From a virus, in IMG/VR virus record IMGVR_UViG_3300046722_000334, positions 1-51,502 of that record: a DNA stretch of 51,502 nucleotides. One strand, written 5' to 3'. Below, in pieces: positions 1 to 6,537 of this stretch. A model generated the notes under the pieces. That model saw only the letters and a program-made list of their open reading frames with translations. It ran no database searches and was not told the origin of the DNA. Positions within the stretch are counted from its first letter, which is position 1; each line of letters starts with the position of its first letter. A program made the position numbers and the translations under genes.

Positions 1-51
1 AGGAGGAGGAGGAGGAGGAGGAGGAGGAGGAGGAGGAGGAGGAGGTTCTTT
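1..51. repeat. Terminal direct repeat, left copy
   Basis: Fifteen AGG triplets followed by TTCTTT, identical to the last 51 bases of the window (51452-51502). The simplest reading is that the sequence is a closed circle (or circularly permuted) cut inside a low-complexity tract. The gene on the minus strand stays in frame when the two ends are joined, which supports true adjacency. On the minus strand the triplets are CCT codons for proline. Confidence 0.9.
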
Positions 52-720
52 CTCTTTAGTTCTTTCTGTTCTTTCTTCCTTATATATGCGTGGCTTTTTT
101 GGCTGCGCGCGATTACCGTTTAAGCGGCGCGCGATTACCTCTTCGAGCTCTCGGTAAGCGCGCGCGAGCTCCGCGAGCTCCGCGAGCTCCTCGGGGTTAT
201 CGAGCGCGATTACCTCATAACTCGAAGCCTTTATTTTCCAACGTTTTATGAGTGGTTTTAGGGGATTCCAGGACTCTGGAAACCAGGAAGGTAGTAATCG
301 CGCGCGATTACTACTTTTTTCCTTACCCTCTTGGGGGGTCGCCCACGAATATAACCGAAGTTGGTCCTTTCGTAAAGGCCCCCCCTCCAAAAATCTTCGT
401 TCTGCTAGACCGTATCCTTCGAGTTCTGACAGGCCGCGGGCTACGTTCTGCTTCAGTAACCCCGTTTGCTTGGCGATGTCGCTCTGCGTCAGAGGTCGCA
501 ACTTGCCGCCTATCTTCGTCAGGGCCATCTCCTGCTGGAACCCCATCGTGGCCAGTTCCAGACAGGCGTAGACGCGGCGCGCCTCGTTCGACAGCGAATT
601 GAGCATCATGCGCTCAGCGCGGTCTTTGGTATTGAAGTAATACCTGCCATCCTCAATCACAATCGGCTTCGAGTCCGCTCCTGTGATTCGGAATCCCTTG
701 CTGGCGGCTTTGGGCGTCAT
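1..720 (-). CDS. Replication-initiator-like winged-helix protein, N-terminal part; continues across the circle junction to 51053
   Basis: Reading leftward from ATG at 720, the frame is open to base 1 and continues in frame through the end of the window to a TGA at 51055-51053, giving about 372 residues with one copy of the CCT tract. Residues about 75-110 form a helix-turn-helix (LTQSDIAKQTGLLKQNVARG followed by LSELEGYGLA), of the type seen in phage O-like replication proteins and replisome organisers. A linker with ELA repeats and a lysine/arginine-rich stretch follows, then about 17 prolines. The start overlaps the stop of the upstream gene (ATGA). Position in a leftward early operon with a DnaA-like gene fits DNA replication. 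The assignment to replication is inference from the HTH, the context and the repeats embedded in the gene; another DNA-binding regulator is the main alternative. Confidence 0.72.
   Translation of the reverse strand, partial: MTPKAASKGFRITGADSKPIVIEDGRYYFNTKDRAERMMLNSLSNEARRVYACLELATMGFQQEMALTKIGGKLRPLTQSDIAKQTGLLKQNVARGLSELEGYGLAERRFLEGGPLRKDQLRLYSWATPQEGKEKSSNRARLLPSWFPESWNPLKPLIKRWKIKASSYEVIALDNPEELAELAELARAYRELEEVIARRLNGNRAQPKKPRIYKEERTERTKEKEPPPPPPPPPPPPPPP
107..311. other. Candidate replication origin: iteron-like repeats inside the initiator gene
   Basis: The 10-mer GCGCGATTAC (GTAATCGCGC on the coding strand) occurs at 107-116, 129-138, 204-213 and 302-311, plus once inverted at 294-303. 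The gene reads the repeat in two different frames: copies at 129 and 204 encode V-I-A, copies at 107 and 302 encode N-R-A. This argues that the DNA word rather than the peptide is conserved. To the left lie a T/pyrimidine-rich stretch (46-100) and the AGG tract. Lambda-type phages place their iterons and an AT-rich unwinding region inside gene O; this resembles that layout. Binding by the encoded protein is inference. Confidence 0.5.
164..190. repeat. Three tandem copies of a 9-bp repeat, GCGAGCTCC
   Basis: Perfect tandem copies at 164-172, 173-181 and 182-190, each containing the palindrome GAGCTC. On the minus strand they encode E-L-A three times, part of an amphipathic helix in the initiator linker. 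They lie between two of the iteron-like 10-mers. Confidence 0.8.
291..314. repeat. 24-bp perfect palindrome
   Basis: The half-site GTAGTAATCGCG is followed directly by its exact complement, so two copies of the GTAATCGCGC word face each other. Six T residues follow on the plus strand. With no spare loop bases, and lying inside an antisense coding region, it fits a dimer binding site better than a terminator. Confidence 0.7.
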
Positions 721-986
721 TCAGTTGCCCCTTTCCTCGCGTAGGCATAATGCGCCTCGGAAGTGTCTCGTCCAAAGAACATGTGCTCGAAGAATTCCGC
801 ACCCGCCTCTTCCATCGAATCGCCAACTGCGATGTAGTTTTTGCAGAAGTTGCAGCGCATAACCCAAACCAACTGGCCATCCTGAGCGCCAGCGAATATT
901 GACGCAAGTGGTGTTTTTGGGACAGATAGAGGCTTTCCGTTGCCCGTCCGGTAGGCCTCGTTGTCGAAGTGAACGCCGCTCCCCAT
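717..986 (-). CDS. Small protein with a CxxC pair, unknown function
   Basis: About 89 residues from ATG at 986, preceded by GGAGG with an eight-base spacer; a TTG at 992 would add two residues. The stop overlaps the ATG of the initiator gene (ATGA), indicating translational coupling. Two cysteines (RCNFCKNYI) follow a hydrophobic strand, and the rest is mixed acidic and aromatic (EEAGAEFFEHMFFG). The pattern suggests a small zinc- or DNA-associated protein, but I recognise no family. Confidence 0.7.
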   Translation of the reverse strand: MGSGVHFDNEAYRTGNGKPLSVPKTPLASIFAGAQDGQLVWVMRCNFCKNYIAVGDSMEEAGAEFFEHMFFGRDTSEAHYAYARKGATE

Positions 987-988
987 AT

Positions 989-1216
989 TCAATTCCTCCC
1001 TATCACGGCGGTGCAGCTTCCCCGCCCGAACACCTCGCCGCCGGCATGCAGCCCGTGGCAGTCCAGCACCACAGTGATGAGGTGCGGGAAAGCCTTCAGG
1101 TCGATCACCGTGACGCGCGTTGCAAATAGTTCTGCCAGGGCCTGGTTCACCAACTCCCGGGCGTATACCTGGATGGCAGCATCCATCCTTCTCGTCTCCC
1201 TCTGTAACTCACGCAT
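989..1216 (-). CDS. Small protein, first gene of the leftward operon
   Basis: 75 residues from ATG at 1216, preceded by a G-rich Shine-Dalgarno (AAGGGGGG) at good spacing. The first half is predicted helical and charged (MRELQRETRR), the second half beta-like with V-I-D-L and V-V-L-D-C. The stop lies just before the next start. No family recognised. Its position right after a 376-bp gene-free region makes it the likely first leftward early gene. Confidence 0.65.
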   Translation of the reverse strand: MRELQRETRRMDAAIQVYARELVNQALAELFATRVTVIDLKAFPHLITVVLDCHGLHAGGEVFGRGSCTAVIGRN

Positions 1217-1592
1217 AAAACCCCCCTTAATTTGGGTACTCGGTCAAAAAGTGGATTGCACTACAGGTGGGAATATGGCAGGCTAAAAGCAGCCGTAACC
1301 CTCTCCAGTAGCGCGCCAGCTCATCGCTGCATCATTCCGCCAAAGAACCTGCAGCAGTGAGAAAAAAACGCAAGCTGGGAGGGCCTCTCTCGCGGCTATC
1401 TGGTTGGGCGGCATTCGCTCGGAGGCGGTACAATCCGAGTTTGTCACTCCTCGGAAATCCCTGATCCTGGTACCTATCCCCCCATAAAATCTTTCGATAC
1501 TTGACGCACCGCGCGCTAAGGTAGGACCGGGCCACGGCGATGCTGATGACATTACCGCAGCCCTGACCATTAGCCAGAAAGGATCTCGGGCC
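1217..1592. promoter_or_regulatory. Divergent intergenic region between the leftward operon and integrase
   Basis: 376 bp without a convincing gene, so it should hold promoters for both directions. On the plus strand TTGACG at 1501-1506 has no good -10 at 17 bp. TACAAT at 1429-1434 has a TTGGGC 19 bp upstream, a weak match. An inverted pair CCGAG/CTCGG brackets the bases around 1435-1454. An attachment site could lie here or at 2535-2763, but no repeat proves it. A 413-residue antisense frame that enters this region is judged a shadow of integrase. Confidence 0.4.
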
Positions 1593-2534
1593 ATGGCTGC
1601 TATAGAGTCTACTCTCGTCCTGCAACTCGCGCGTGATAAGTTCACTGCCGCTCTGGTCGCTCCGAATACCGAACGCGGCTATCGCTACGACTGGCAGGCC
1701 TTCGAACGGTGGTGTGAAACCGTAAACCGAAGCGCGCTTCCCTGCTCCGCCGAAACTCTGGGGCAGTATGTGGCGCACCGCCTGGAGGAAGGACGCAAAA
1801 CTTCGACCGTCGCGCGCAATGTAGGAGCCATCGTCAACGCTCATCGCTCGCGGAAGTTCAAACCACCAGCCACAGACGAAGCTCGCAGCCTGTTGCGTGG
1901 AGCGCGCCGCCTGCGAGCGGAACACCTCCGCACAGTGCGGCCGTTGTCGCTTGCCGATCTGCGCGCCATAGTAGCACCACCAGACGGAGCCTCCGATCTC
2001 CGGGCCGTCCGTGATCGCACTATCGTGCTGATCGGCTTCGCTTCGAGCCTGCGCACTGCGAATCTCAGCTCGCTGCAATTGAACGACGTCGAATTCTCGG
2101 ACCAGGGGGCCACCCTCCGCATTGGCCGCGAGAAACAAGACCAAGAAGGCAAGGGCCGCTTGATTGGCTTGCCCTATGGGAAACATCCGGAGACGTGCCC
2201 GGTGGGCGCCCTGCGCTCTTGGATTGCGCAGCGCGGGCAATTTCCCGGGCCGTTGTTCATCCGGCTTTGCAACAATCAGCCAATCGAAAAGCCGATGCAG
2301 CCGGAGAGAATCGGCCAGATCGTGCAGCAGTGCGTGGCGCGGATTGGTTTGAACTGGCGGGAATACGGGGGGCACAGCCTGCGCGCTGGCTTTGTCACTG
2401 CGGCGGGCGAGGCAGGCATCGGTGAGTTGCTGATCGCGGCGCAGACCGGACACCATGACATGGCGACCTTGCGGCGGTACTTTCGCAGAACGGACGTCTT
2501 CCGGGCGAACGCCTGCGGACTCTTGGATCTTTAG
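1593..2534 (+). CDS. int: Tyrosine recombinase / integrase
   Basis: 313 residues. An N-terminal SAM-like DNA-binding domain (about 10-115) is followed by a phage-integrase catalytic domain. Visible catalytic residues are R154 (SSLRTANL), a lysine around K181-K187, H261 and R264 (GGHSLRAGF), H287 (QTGHHDM) and the tyrosine nucleophile Y296 (RRYFRR). Length and spacing are normal for the family. AAAGGA lies about nine bases before the ATG. Such enzymes integrate and excise temperate phage genomes at attP/attB; related xerC-like enzymes resolve dimers. Without an attP core I cannot name the target site. The convergent neighbour at 2764 is a LuxR-type HTH gene. Confidence 0.93.
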   Translation: MAAIESTLVLQLARDKFTAALVAPNTERGYRYDWQAFERWCETVNRSALPCSAETLGQYVAHRLEEGRKTSTVARNVGAIVNAHRSRKFKPPATDEARSLLRGARRLRAEHLRTVRPLSLADLRAIVAPPDGASDLRAVRDRTIVLIGFASSLRTANLSSLQLNDVEFSDQGATLRIGREKQDQEGKGRLIGLPYGKHPETCPVGALRSWIAQRGQFPGPLFIRLCNNQPIEKPMQPERIGQIVQQCVARIGLNWREYGGHSLRAGFVTAAGEAGIGELLIAAQTGHHDMATLRRYFRRTDVFRANACGLLDL

Positions 2535-2763
2535 AACGGTTCGGGGTGTAGAAGGTTCCAACACAAAGCCCACCGAAACAAGCTTGAGGAGCCTCCACGT
2601 TTCGGCGATGGAAGCTCCACCAAAGCTGAGCTACTACTCGGTAAGGCTGGCCGGCCTCACCGAGCAAGAAGATCATGGCACAACCCGCGCCAGAATTTCA
2701 AGAGGTCCGGTACAAATCATGTGTCAATTACCGTACGCTCTTTTAGCGATAATCGCAATGGGC

Positions 2764-3075
2764 CTAGGCCGCTTCTTCGCGCAATGCCGTACAGAAGGGA
2801 CTCTCGCAAGGGCAATTCATGGGATGGAGTCCTGGTAAGCAGCCGATCCTCTGCAAACTCATCGGATGCTGGAGAATCCAGCAGCTCACCTCGCCCCGAT
2901 TCGCCACCTGCAGCAATTGGCACATTGCCGTGACGGCGGCCGAGACGGTTCCCTTCTCCAGCCCGAACGCCCAAGCGATCTGTTTATCGGTCTCGCCGCG
3001 GCATAACAGCCGGGCGACAGTGACCTGGCGGGCGGTTAACAACACGTTCGGGAGTGCCGTCATCCGGCTCCCCAT
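2764..3075 (-). CDS. Small LuxR/GerE-type helix-turn-helix protein
   Basis: 103 residues, mostly one DNA-binding domain. Residues 12-68 match the LuxR pattern (LLTARQVTVARLLCRGETDK, then IAWAFGLEKGTVSAAVTAM). There is no receiver or autoinducer domain, so activity is presumably set by abundance or a partner. The tail is Cys/Pro-rich. GGAG stands eight bases before the ATG. It is convergent with integrase and divergent from the 3201 gene, a position suited to a regulator. Whether it represses or activates cannot be read from the sequence. The gap from 2535 to 2763 holds no gene I can support. Confidence 0.75.
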   Translation of the reverse strand: MGSRMTALPNVLLTARQVTVARLLCRGETDKQIAWAFGLEKGTVSAAVTAMCQLLQVANRGEVSCWILQHPMSLQRIGCLPGLHPMNCPCESPFCTALREEAA

Positions 3076-3200
3076 AAAGCATCTCCGCCCTGGTGCAGGG
3101 GCCCCAAATGCGAGTCCGGTGAACGGGCTCCATAGTACATTAACCCTATCAGAATTACGGGTATGAATCTATTGAGCAAAGTTGCACACTAGGGCCAGCG

Positions 3201-3623
3201 ATGTCATCTCCCCAAGTAGCGGCCCCCACGCGGGCCGCGAAAATCGATGAATTTGGTGAGCTCGACCGGCAACTTTCCCTCCTCGAACCCCGTTATAAAG
3301 TCCTCGCCGCCGAGATCCGCTCCTGGTCTACCGATCAGCCGGCGGCCGAGGCGGTATCCTTCACCGGCAAATCGTACACCGTCCAGCTCACCGCGTGCGC
3401 GAAAAAGCGCTCCATCTTCGACACTTTCAAGGCCTTACAGTTCCTCAAGCGCGCCGTCAAAGAGGCGGGCGAAGAGCTGCACCAGGTAGTCACGATACCT
3501 TTCGGCGTCCTGGACAAATACGTCCCCGAAGCCCTGCACGCTCAATGTGTTAGCGAGGAGCGCACGGGCGCGCGCCTGATCACTGCGGTCCCTTTGGCTC
3601 CCCCAGCCAAGAAGCCCGCATAG
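3201..3623 (+). CDS. Hypothetical protein, helical
   Basis: 140 residues. The N-terminal half is a charged helix (IDEFGELDRQLSLLEPRYKV). A short beta segment follows (FTGKSYTVQLTACAKKRSI), then a helix and a Pro/Ala/Lys tail. The beta segment followed by helices recalls small phage proteins that act on DNA or nucleases, but the match is too weak to name. First rightward gene after the LuxR-type regulator; the ribosome-binding site is poor. Confidence 0.65.
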   Translation: MSSPQVAAPTRAAKIDEFGELDRQLSLLEPRYKVLAAEIRSWSTDQPAAEAVSFTGKSYTVQLTACAKKRSIFDTFKALQFLKRAVKEAGEELHQVVTIPFGVLDKYVPEALHAQCVSEERTGARLITAVPLAPPAKKPA

Positions 3624-3683
3624 CTCGGCAGGGCGAGGATAATTTCCCTGGAGGCATTTACGCCAAAAGTTCATCGGGTCTTA

Positions 3684-3995
3684 GTGTGTGTGTGCGAGAA
3701 CGGGATCACGCATGCCGTCGATATCGTGGACCAGGCCCGGGCCCAGCGGCTCTCCCTGGCGCCCAATGTCCGCATCGTCCGGCGACGGAAAGACAAGCGG
3801 ATCATGGAAGTCCACATCCTGAGCTTCGGAGACGACTCGAAGCAGGCCGGCAAGCGCGGAAATCCGCTCAGCTATTCCAATTTCGTAAGGCAGGAAACCG
3901 AGTACGAGCCAACCGGCATGTGGGCCTTGAAGCATCTGGCGAATGAGACGGCACCGTTATTCGATGAAGTGGTAAGGAGTTGTATCCCAGCATGA
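3684..3995 (+). CDS. Hypothetical protein
   Basis: Up to 103 residues from GTG in a GTGTGTGTGTG run, so the exact start is uncertain. A central basic beta hairpin (NVRIVRRRKDKRIMEVHILS) and a helical C-terminus are visible. The stop overlaps the ATG of the next gene by ATGA, which supports real translation. No family recognised. Confidence 0.55.
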   Translation: MCVCENGITHAVDIVDQARAQRLSLAPNVRIVRRRKDKRIMEVHILSFGDDSKQAGKRGNPLSYSNFVRQETEYEPTGMWALKHLANETAPLFDEVVRSCIPA

Positions 3996-4234
3996 ACTAT
4001 AAATGGCAAGCCTTCCTGGCGGCGCTTCAGATCGTAGCTGTCGCCAACACCAACCCGCAGAAAGCCGCTGCAATCGTCTCGCTGGCGATCGAGAACACGG
4101 ATGCCATCGGCTGGAGCGTGCGCGGGTACGCCAAGCCAGCCAGCGACATGGCCCTGGATTTCGTGAACTTCCAACTGGGCCGCACTCCGGCACCAGAGTG
4201 GTGGGCACATTCCGCTACGCAGCCCGAAGGGTAA
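3992..4234 (+). CDS. Small hypothetical protein
   Basis: 80 residues from ATG 3992, with AAGGAG 12 bases upstream, coupled to the previous stop. The N-terminal helix is hydrophobic and Ala-rich (WQAFLAALQIVAVANTNPQK); the C-terminal part is polar and ends in WWAHSATQPEG. Hydrophobicity is too interrupted to call a membrane segment with confidence. It lies beside a two-segment membrane protein, so membership of a lysis or membrane cassette is possible. Confidence 0.55.
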   Translation: MNYKWQAFLAALQIVAVANTNPQKAAAIVSLAIENTDAIGWSVRGYAKPASDMALDFVNFQLGRTPAPEWWAHSATQPEG

Positions 4235-4237
4235 TCG

Positions 4238-4618
4238 TTGAACACTCCCGCTCTCCTCGTTGCGGCTGTTGTGGCGGCCCTCGCCTTCGTCTCCGTGCCC
4301 TTGCTGACTTCCCAGCCCTCATCGGGCGAGCGGTTAGCTATCGTGCAAAACCGCCAGAAGATCAACGAGGATCGCATCCTGGATCTGGAGCACCGCATCA
4401 CGTTCATGGAGCAGGCGCAGAAGCCTCAGGATATCGCCATGGCCACCTTAGCAGTGCGAATCGAAGATTTGAGCAAGGTCAACGGCTGGATCGTATACCT
4501 GTTGAGCGGCATGTTTGCCCTCGTAATCGGCAAAGGCGGTTGGGACGTCATCAACGCCAATCGGATCGGCGTCAGAGCGGACCGATTACAGGCAGCGGTG
4601 GACAAACAAGCCAAATAG
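4238..4618 (+). CDS. Two-segment membrane protein with coiled coil, holin or spanin candidate
   Basis: 126 residues from TTG at 4238, four bases after the previous stop. Residues about 4-22 are a hydrophobic N-terminal anchor. Residues about 30-65 are heptad-like (NRQKINEDRILDLEHRITFM). A second membrane segment at about 84-102 (IVYLLSGMFALVIG) precedes a basic tail. This arrangement occurs in phage holins and in membrane-anchored spanin-like proteins. No catalytic motif is present. It is my best lysis candidate in a genome without a recognisable endolysin, but the function is inference. Confidence 0.55.
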   Translation: MNTPALLVAAVVAALAFVSVPLLTSQPSSGERLAIVQNRQKINEDRILDLEHRITFMEQAQKPQDIAMATLAVRIEDLSKVNGWIVYLLSGMFALVIGKGGWDVINANRIGVRADRLQAAVDKQAK

Positions 4619-4645
4619 GATGGTTCGAAAACCAGTGGGCGTCTC

Positions 4646-4876
4646 ATGTTCGAAGAAGTCCTGTGCCCCAAGTTGTATCCGCCGTTGCGGATTCCTCACG
4701 CGGTCTACATCGGTGAGGCGTCCATAGCCGACGTGCTGTTTGAGCAGTTGGAATTCCTGACGTCCCATCGAGCGGCCCACCGGGATGTCGAGTGCTCTCC
4801 CGCTTGTGAGGATTGCTTGCGCCTGCAGATGGTTCGGAACTGGTTACTTCTGCCCTTCCGTGAATCCACGCATTAG
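4646..4876 (+). CDS. Small Cys-containing hypothetical protein
   Basis: 76 residues from ATG 4646. It carries two cysteines near the middle (CSPACEDC) plus C7, giving a possible metal site, and a hydrophobic tail (LLLPFRES). The stop overlaps the stop of the convergent minus-strand gene by four bases. No family recognised. Confidence 0.55.
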   Translation: MFEEVLCPKLYPPLRIPHAVYIGEASIADVLFEQLEFLTSHRAAHRDVECSPACEDCLRLQMVRNWLLLPFRESTH

Positions 4877-5229
4877 CCGGCCGGCGTGTTGGCGGCGATG
4901 GCGGCGGCCAGGTCGTCATCGCTGGCTTTGACTGCGGTGTTCAGATCGTTGAGCGACTTTAACTGAGCGGGCGTCGCCCCGGCGGCCTGGGCTGCCGCGA
5001 TCGCTGCCGCCAGTTGGGCGGAAAAGCCGTTGATCATGGTAACGGCCGAGCCGGTCACGGTGGTGTTGGCCGTAACCTGGGCGGTCAAGGCGGTTATGGA
5101 ATCGTCCATCTGTGACATTTCTAAAGTCTCCTTGTTGAGAAGCGATTCGATCCGGTCGAGTTGAGCCTGCCTCCCGGGTGGTTCGTCGGTCACGAGGATC
5201 ACGCCGTCAGGCTGGATGGTCAACTGCAT
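4873..5229 (-). CDS. Ala-rich helical phage protein of conserved unknown type
   Basis: 118 residues on the strand opposite its neighbours. Residues 1-35 form a short beta/acidic lead (MQLTIQPDGVILVTDEPPGR). From about 38 the sequence has a pattern common in phages and bacteria: ALTAQVTANTTVTGSAV, then an Ala/Gln helix and SLNDLNTAVKASDDDLAAAI. Such proteins are usually annotated as hypothetical. An internal ATG at 5118 (MSQMDDSITAL) would give the short form typical of the family. Divergent from 5268. Confidence 0.7.
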   Translation of the reverse strand: MQLTIQPDGVILVTDEPPGRQAQLDRIESLLNKETLEMSQMDDSITALTAQVTANTTVTGSAVTMINGFSAQLAAAIAAAQAAGATPAQLKSLNDLNTAVKASDDDLAAAIAANTPAG

Positions 5230-5267
5230 TTCCAGGCTTCATTCTACGCGCTTTGAAAGGTGAAAAT

Positions 5268-5474
5268 ATGTTCCCTGCGATACTGCTTGAAGTTCTGCTG
5301 GTGCTCCTGGTAGTGGGCGTGATTCTCTGGGGATTGTCGCAATTCCCGATCGACGCCACAATCGCGCGCCTGATCCGCGTCGTGGTGATCGTGCTGGTGG
5401 CGATCTGGCTGATCTACCTGCTCTTCGGCCTGCTGGGCGGCGCGGCTCCGCTGACGTATCGCCCGCTGAGATAG
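5268..5474 (+). CDS. Thivi_2564-like small membrane protein
   Basis: 68 residues with two hydrophobic segments (about 5-24 and 32-58) around a short FPIDATIARLIRV loop. This resembles the small two-helix Thivi_2564 family of membrane proteins, whose function is unknown. GGTG lies shortly before the ATG. It would sit in the inner membrane. Given the size and location it could also be a holin-like protein. Confidence 0.65.
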   Translation: MFPAILLEVLLVLLVVGVILWGLSQFPIDATIARLIRVVVIVLVAIWLIYLLFGLLGGAAPLTYRPLR

Positions 5475-5491
5475 GAAAGGAAATTCATGAA

Positions 5492-5638
5492 ATGGACACC
5501 CTCACCATAGCGCTCGGCGCCATCAAAGCCTACTTTGAATTTCTGTCCACCCCCGAGGGCCAGAAATTCGCCGCCGATGGGCGCACTCTGATTTGGGATC
5601 CGCTCGCGGCCCTAGTTCCGAAGCAGCCGCTGAAGTGA
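5492..5638 (+). CDS. 48-residue small protein
   Basis: Short frame from ATG 5492, with AAGGAAA upstream, ending in a TGA that overlaps the GTG start of the next gene (GTGA). The peptide is amphipathic (MDTLTIALGAIKAYFEFLST) and ends in PKQPLK. Evidence is the upstream purine-rich site and the coupled overlap. Confidence 0.5.
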   Translation: MDTLTIALGAIKAYFEFLSTPEGQKFAADGRTLIWDPLAALVPKQPLK

Positions 5639-5994
5639 ACCTCCAGCAAGCAGCCCGCTATCAAGGCGAGCTCCGGACCTGCTGCCGGTGCGGTATAGAA
5701 TTCCTGTCCGACCGCAGCACGAAAAGAGTCTGCGGCACTTGCAAACGCCCCGCCGTGCGGCCGTACTGCCCGGTAGCCTCGCTACTCGGCAAGCCGCTCT
5801 CACCGCGCGAACGGCAGATCGGCAAACTGCTAGTCGAAGGCCTGCCCAACAAAGAAATCGCCTGGTGCCTCAAATTGAGCATAGGAACTATCAAGGTGTA
5901 CTCGTCGGCGCTGTTCGGCAAGCTGGGATCGCGCAACCGCATGCACGCCGCTGTTATGTTGGCGACTACGGCGGCCGATCGGCTTCTCGTTTGA
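5635..5994 (+). CDS. Zinc-ribbon plus LuxR-type HTH protein
   Basis: 119 residues from GTG 5635. Cys pairs at 16/19 and 33/36 (CCRCG, CGTCK) form a likely zinc ribbon. Residues about 54-104 are a LuxR/GerE DNA-binding domain (LSPRERQIGKLLVEGLPNKE, then IAWCLKLSIGTIKVYSS). It lies directly upstream of the terminase genes, a location where a late-gene activator would be useful. It shares the fold but little sequence with the minus-strand protein at 2764. A role as late regulator is inference from position. Confidence 0.75.
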   Translation: MNLQQAARYQGELRTCCRCGIEFLSDRSTKRVCGTCKRPAVRPYCPVASLLGKPLSPRERQIGKLLVEGLPNKEIAWCLKLSIGTIKVYSSALFGKLGSRNRMHAAVMLATTAADRLLV

Positions 5995-6072
5995 GACTCA
6001 CGCCATGTTTGGAACCTCAGAGCCGACCCTCGACGCCGATGACGAACCAGAGGTATACGAAATCTTTTTCGC

Positions 6073-6537
6073 ATGGGACGACTGCGGCCTTTCGGGCCTA
6101 AAACAAGAGCCTTCCTCGCGGCAATCCGCCAGGTTCCCTCAATCACCCGCGCGGCGAAGGCGGCCGGGATCAGCCGGGAGCTCCATCCCCACCGGCTGAA
6201 ACAGCAGTACTCCGACGATCCGGAGAAAAGAGCCTACGCGCTGCGCTATAAGGCGGCCTTTGAAGAGGCCTGGGAAGTTGGCTGCAACTCGCTCGAATCG
6301 ACGGCCATCGAGCGCTGCATGTTGGGCGTGGACGAGCCGGTGTTTTATCAAGGCGAAGAATGCGGATACGTGACCCGCTACTATCACACCGAATTTCTAC
6401 TGCGCGGGGCCAAGCCCGAAAAGTACCGGGAACGCATCGAGCACAAAGTAGAGCCCGGCGAAGGGATGAAGAAATTTGCAGGGACCATGGAAGAGCTGCT
6501 GGGCGTGTACCGGGAATTGACGCAGGCGAGTGAATGA
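6073..6537 (+). CDS. terS: Terminase small subunit-like HTH protein
   Basis: 154 residues. An N-terminal HTH (FLAAIRQVPSITRAAKAAGI) is followed by a helical region and the segment LRGAKPEKYRERIEHKVEPG, often seen in phage small terminase proteins. Small subunits bind packaging-site DNA and load the large-subunit motor. The stop overlaps the ATG of the large subunit (ATGA), which supports the call. The reading frame opens after a TGA at 6040 and ATG 6073 is its first start codon. The same HTH pattern recurs in the protein at 43902. Confidence 0.8.
   Translation: MGRLRPFGPKTRAFLAAIRQVPSITRAAKAAGISRELHPHRLKQQYSDDPEKRAYALRYKAAFEEAWEVGCNSLESTAIERCMLGVDEPVFYQGEECGYVTRYYHTEFLLRGAKPEKYRERIEHKVEPGEGMKKFAGTMEELLGVYRELTQASE

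Noticed and set aside
1-320. CRISPR-like array suggested by the repeated GCGCGATTAC words
   Set aside because: Repeats are only 10 bp, irregularly spaced, partly inverted and lie within a coding sequence; no cas genes are present.
291-320. Rho-independent terminator at the 24-bp palindrome followed by T residues
   Set aside because: The palindrome has no loop bases beyond its own stem, and the T-run is on the strand antisense to the gene that contains it; a binding site is likelier.
1332-2573. 413-residue minus-strand open frame
   Set aside because: It lies antisense to the well-supported integrase and its sequence is basic, Arg/Ala/Ser-rich and without family features; GC-rich codon bias explains it.
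4003-4716. 237-residue plus-strand frame rich in Arg/His/Ser
   Set aside because: It overlaps three better-supported frames with coupled starts and has typical shadow composition.
6005-6199. 64-residue plus-strand frame before the small terminase
   Set aside because: The first 30 residues look acceptable but the rest is Arg/Ser/Pro-rich overlap with the terminase frame and no ribosome-binding site is visible.
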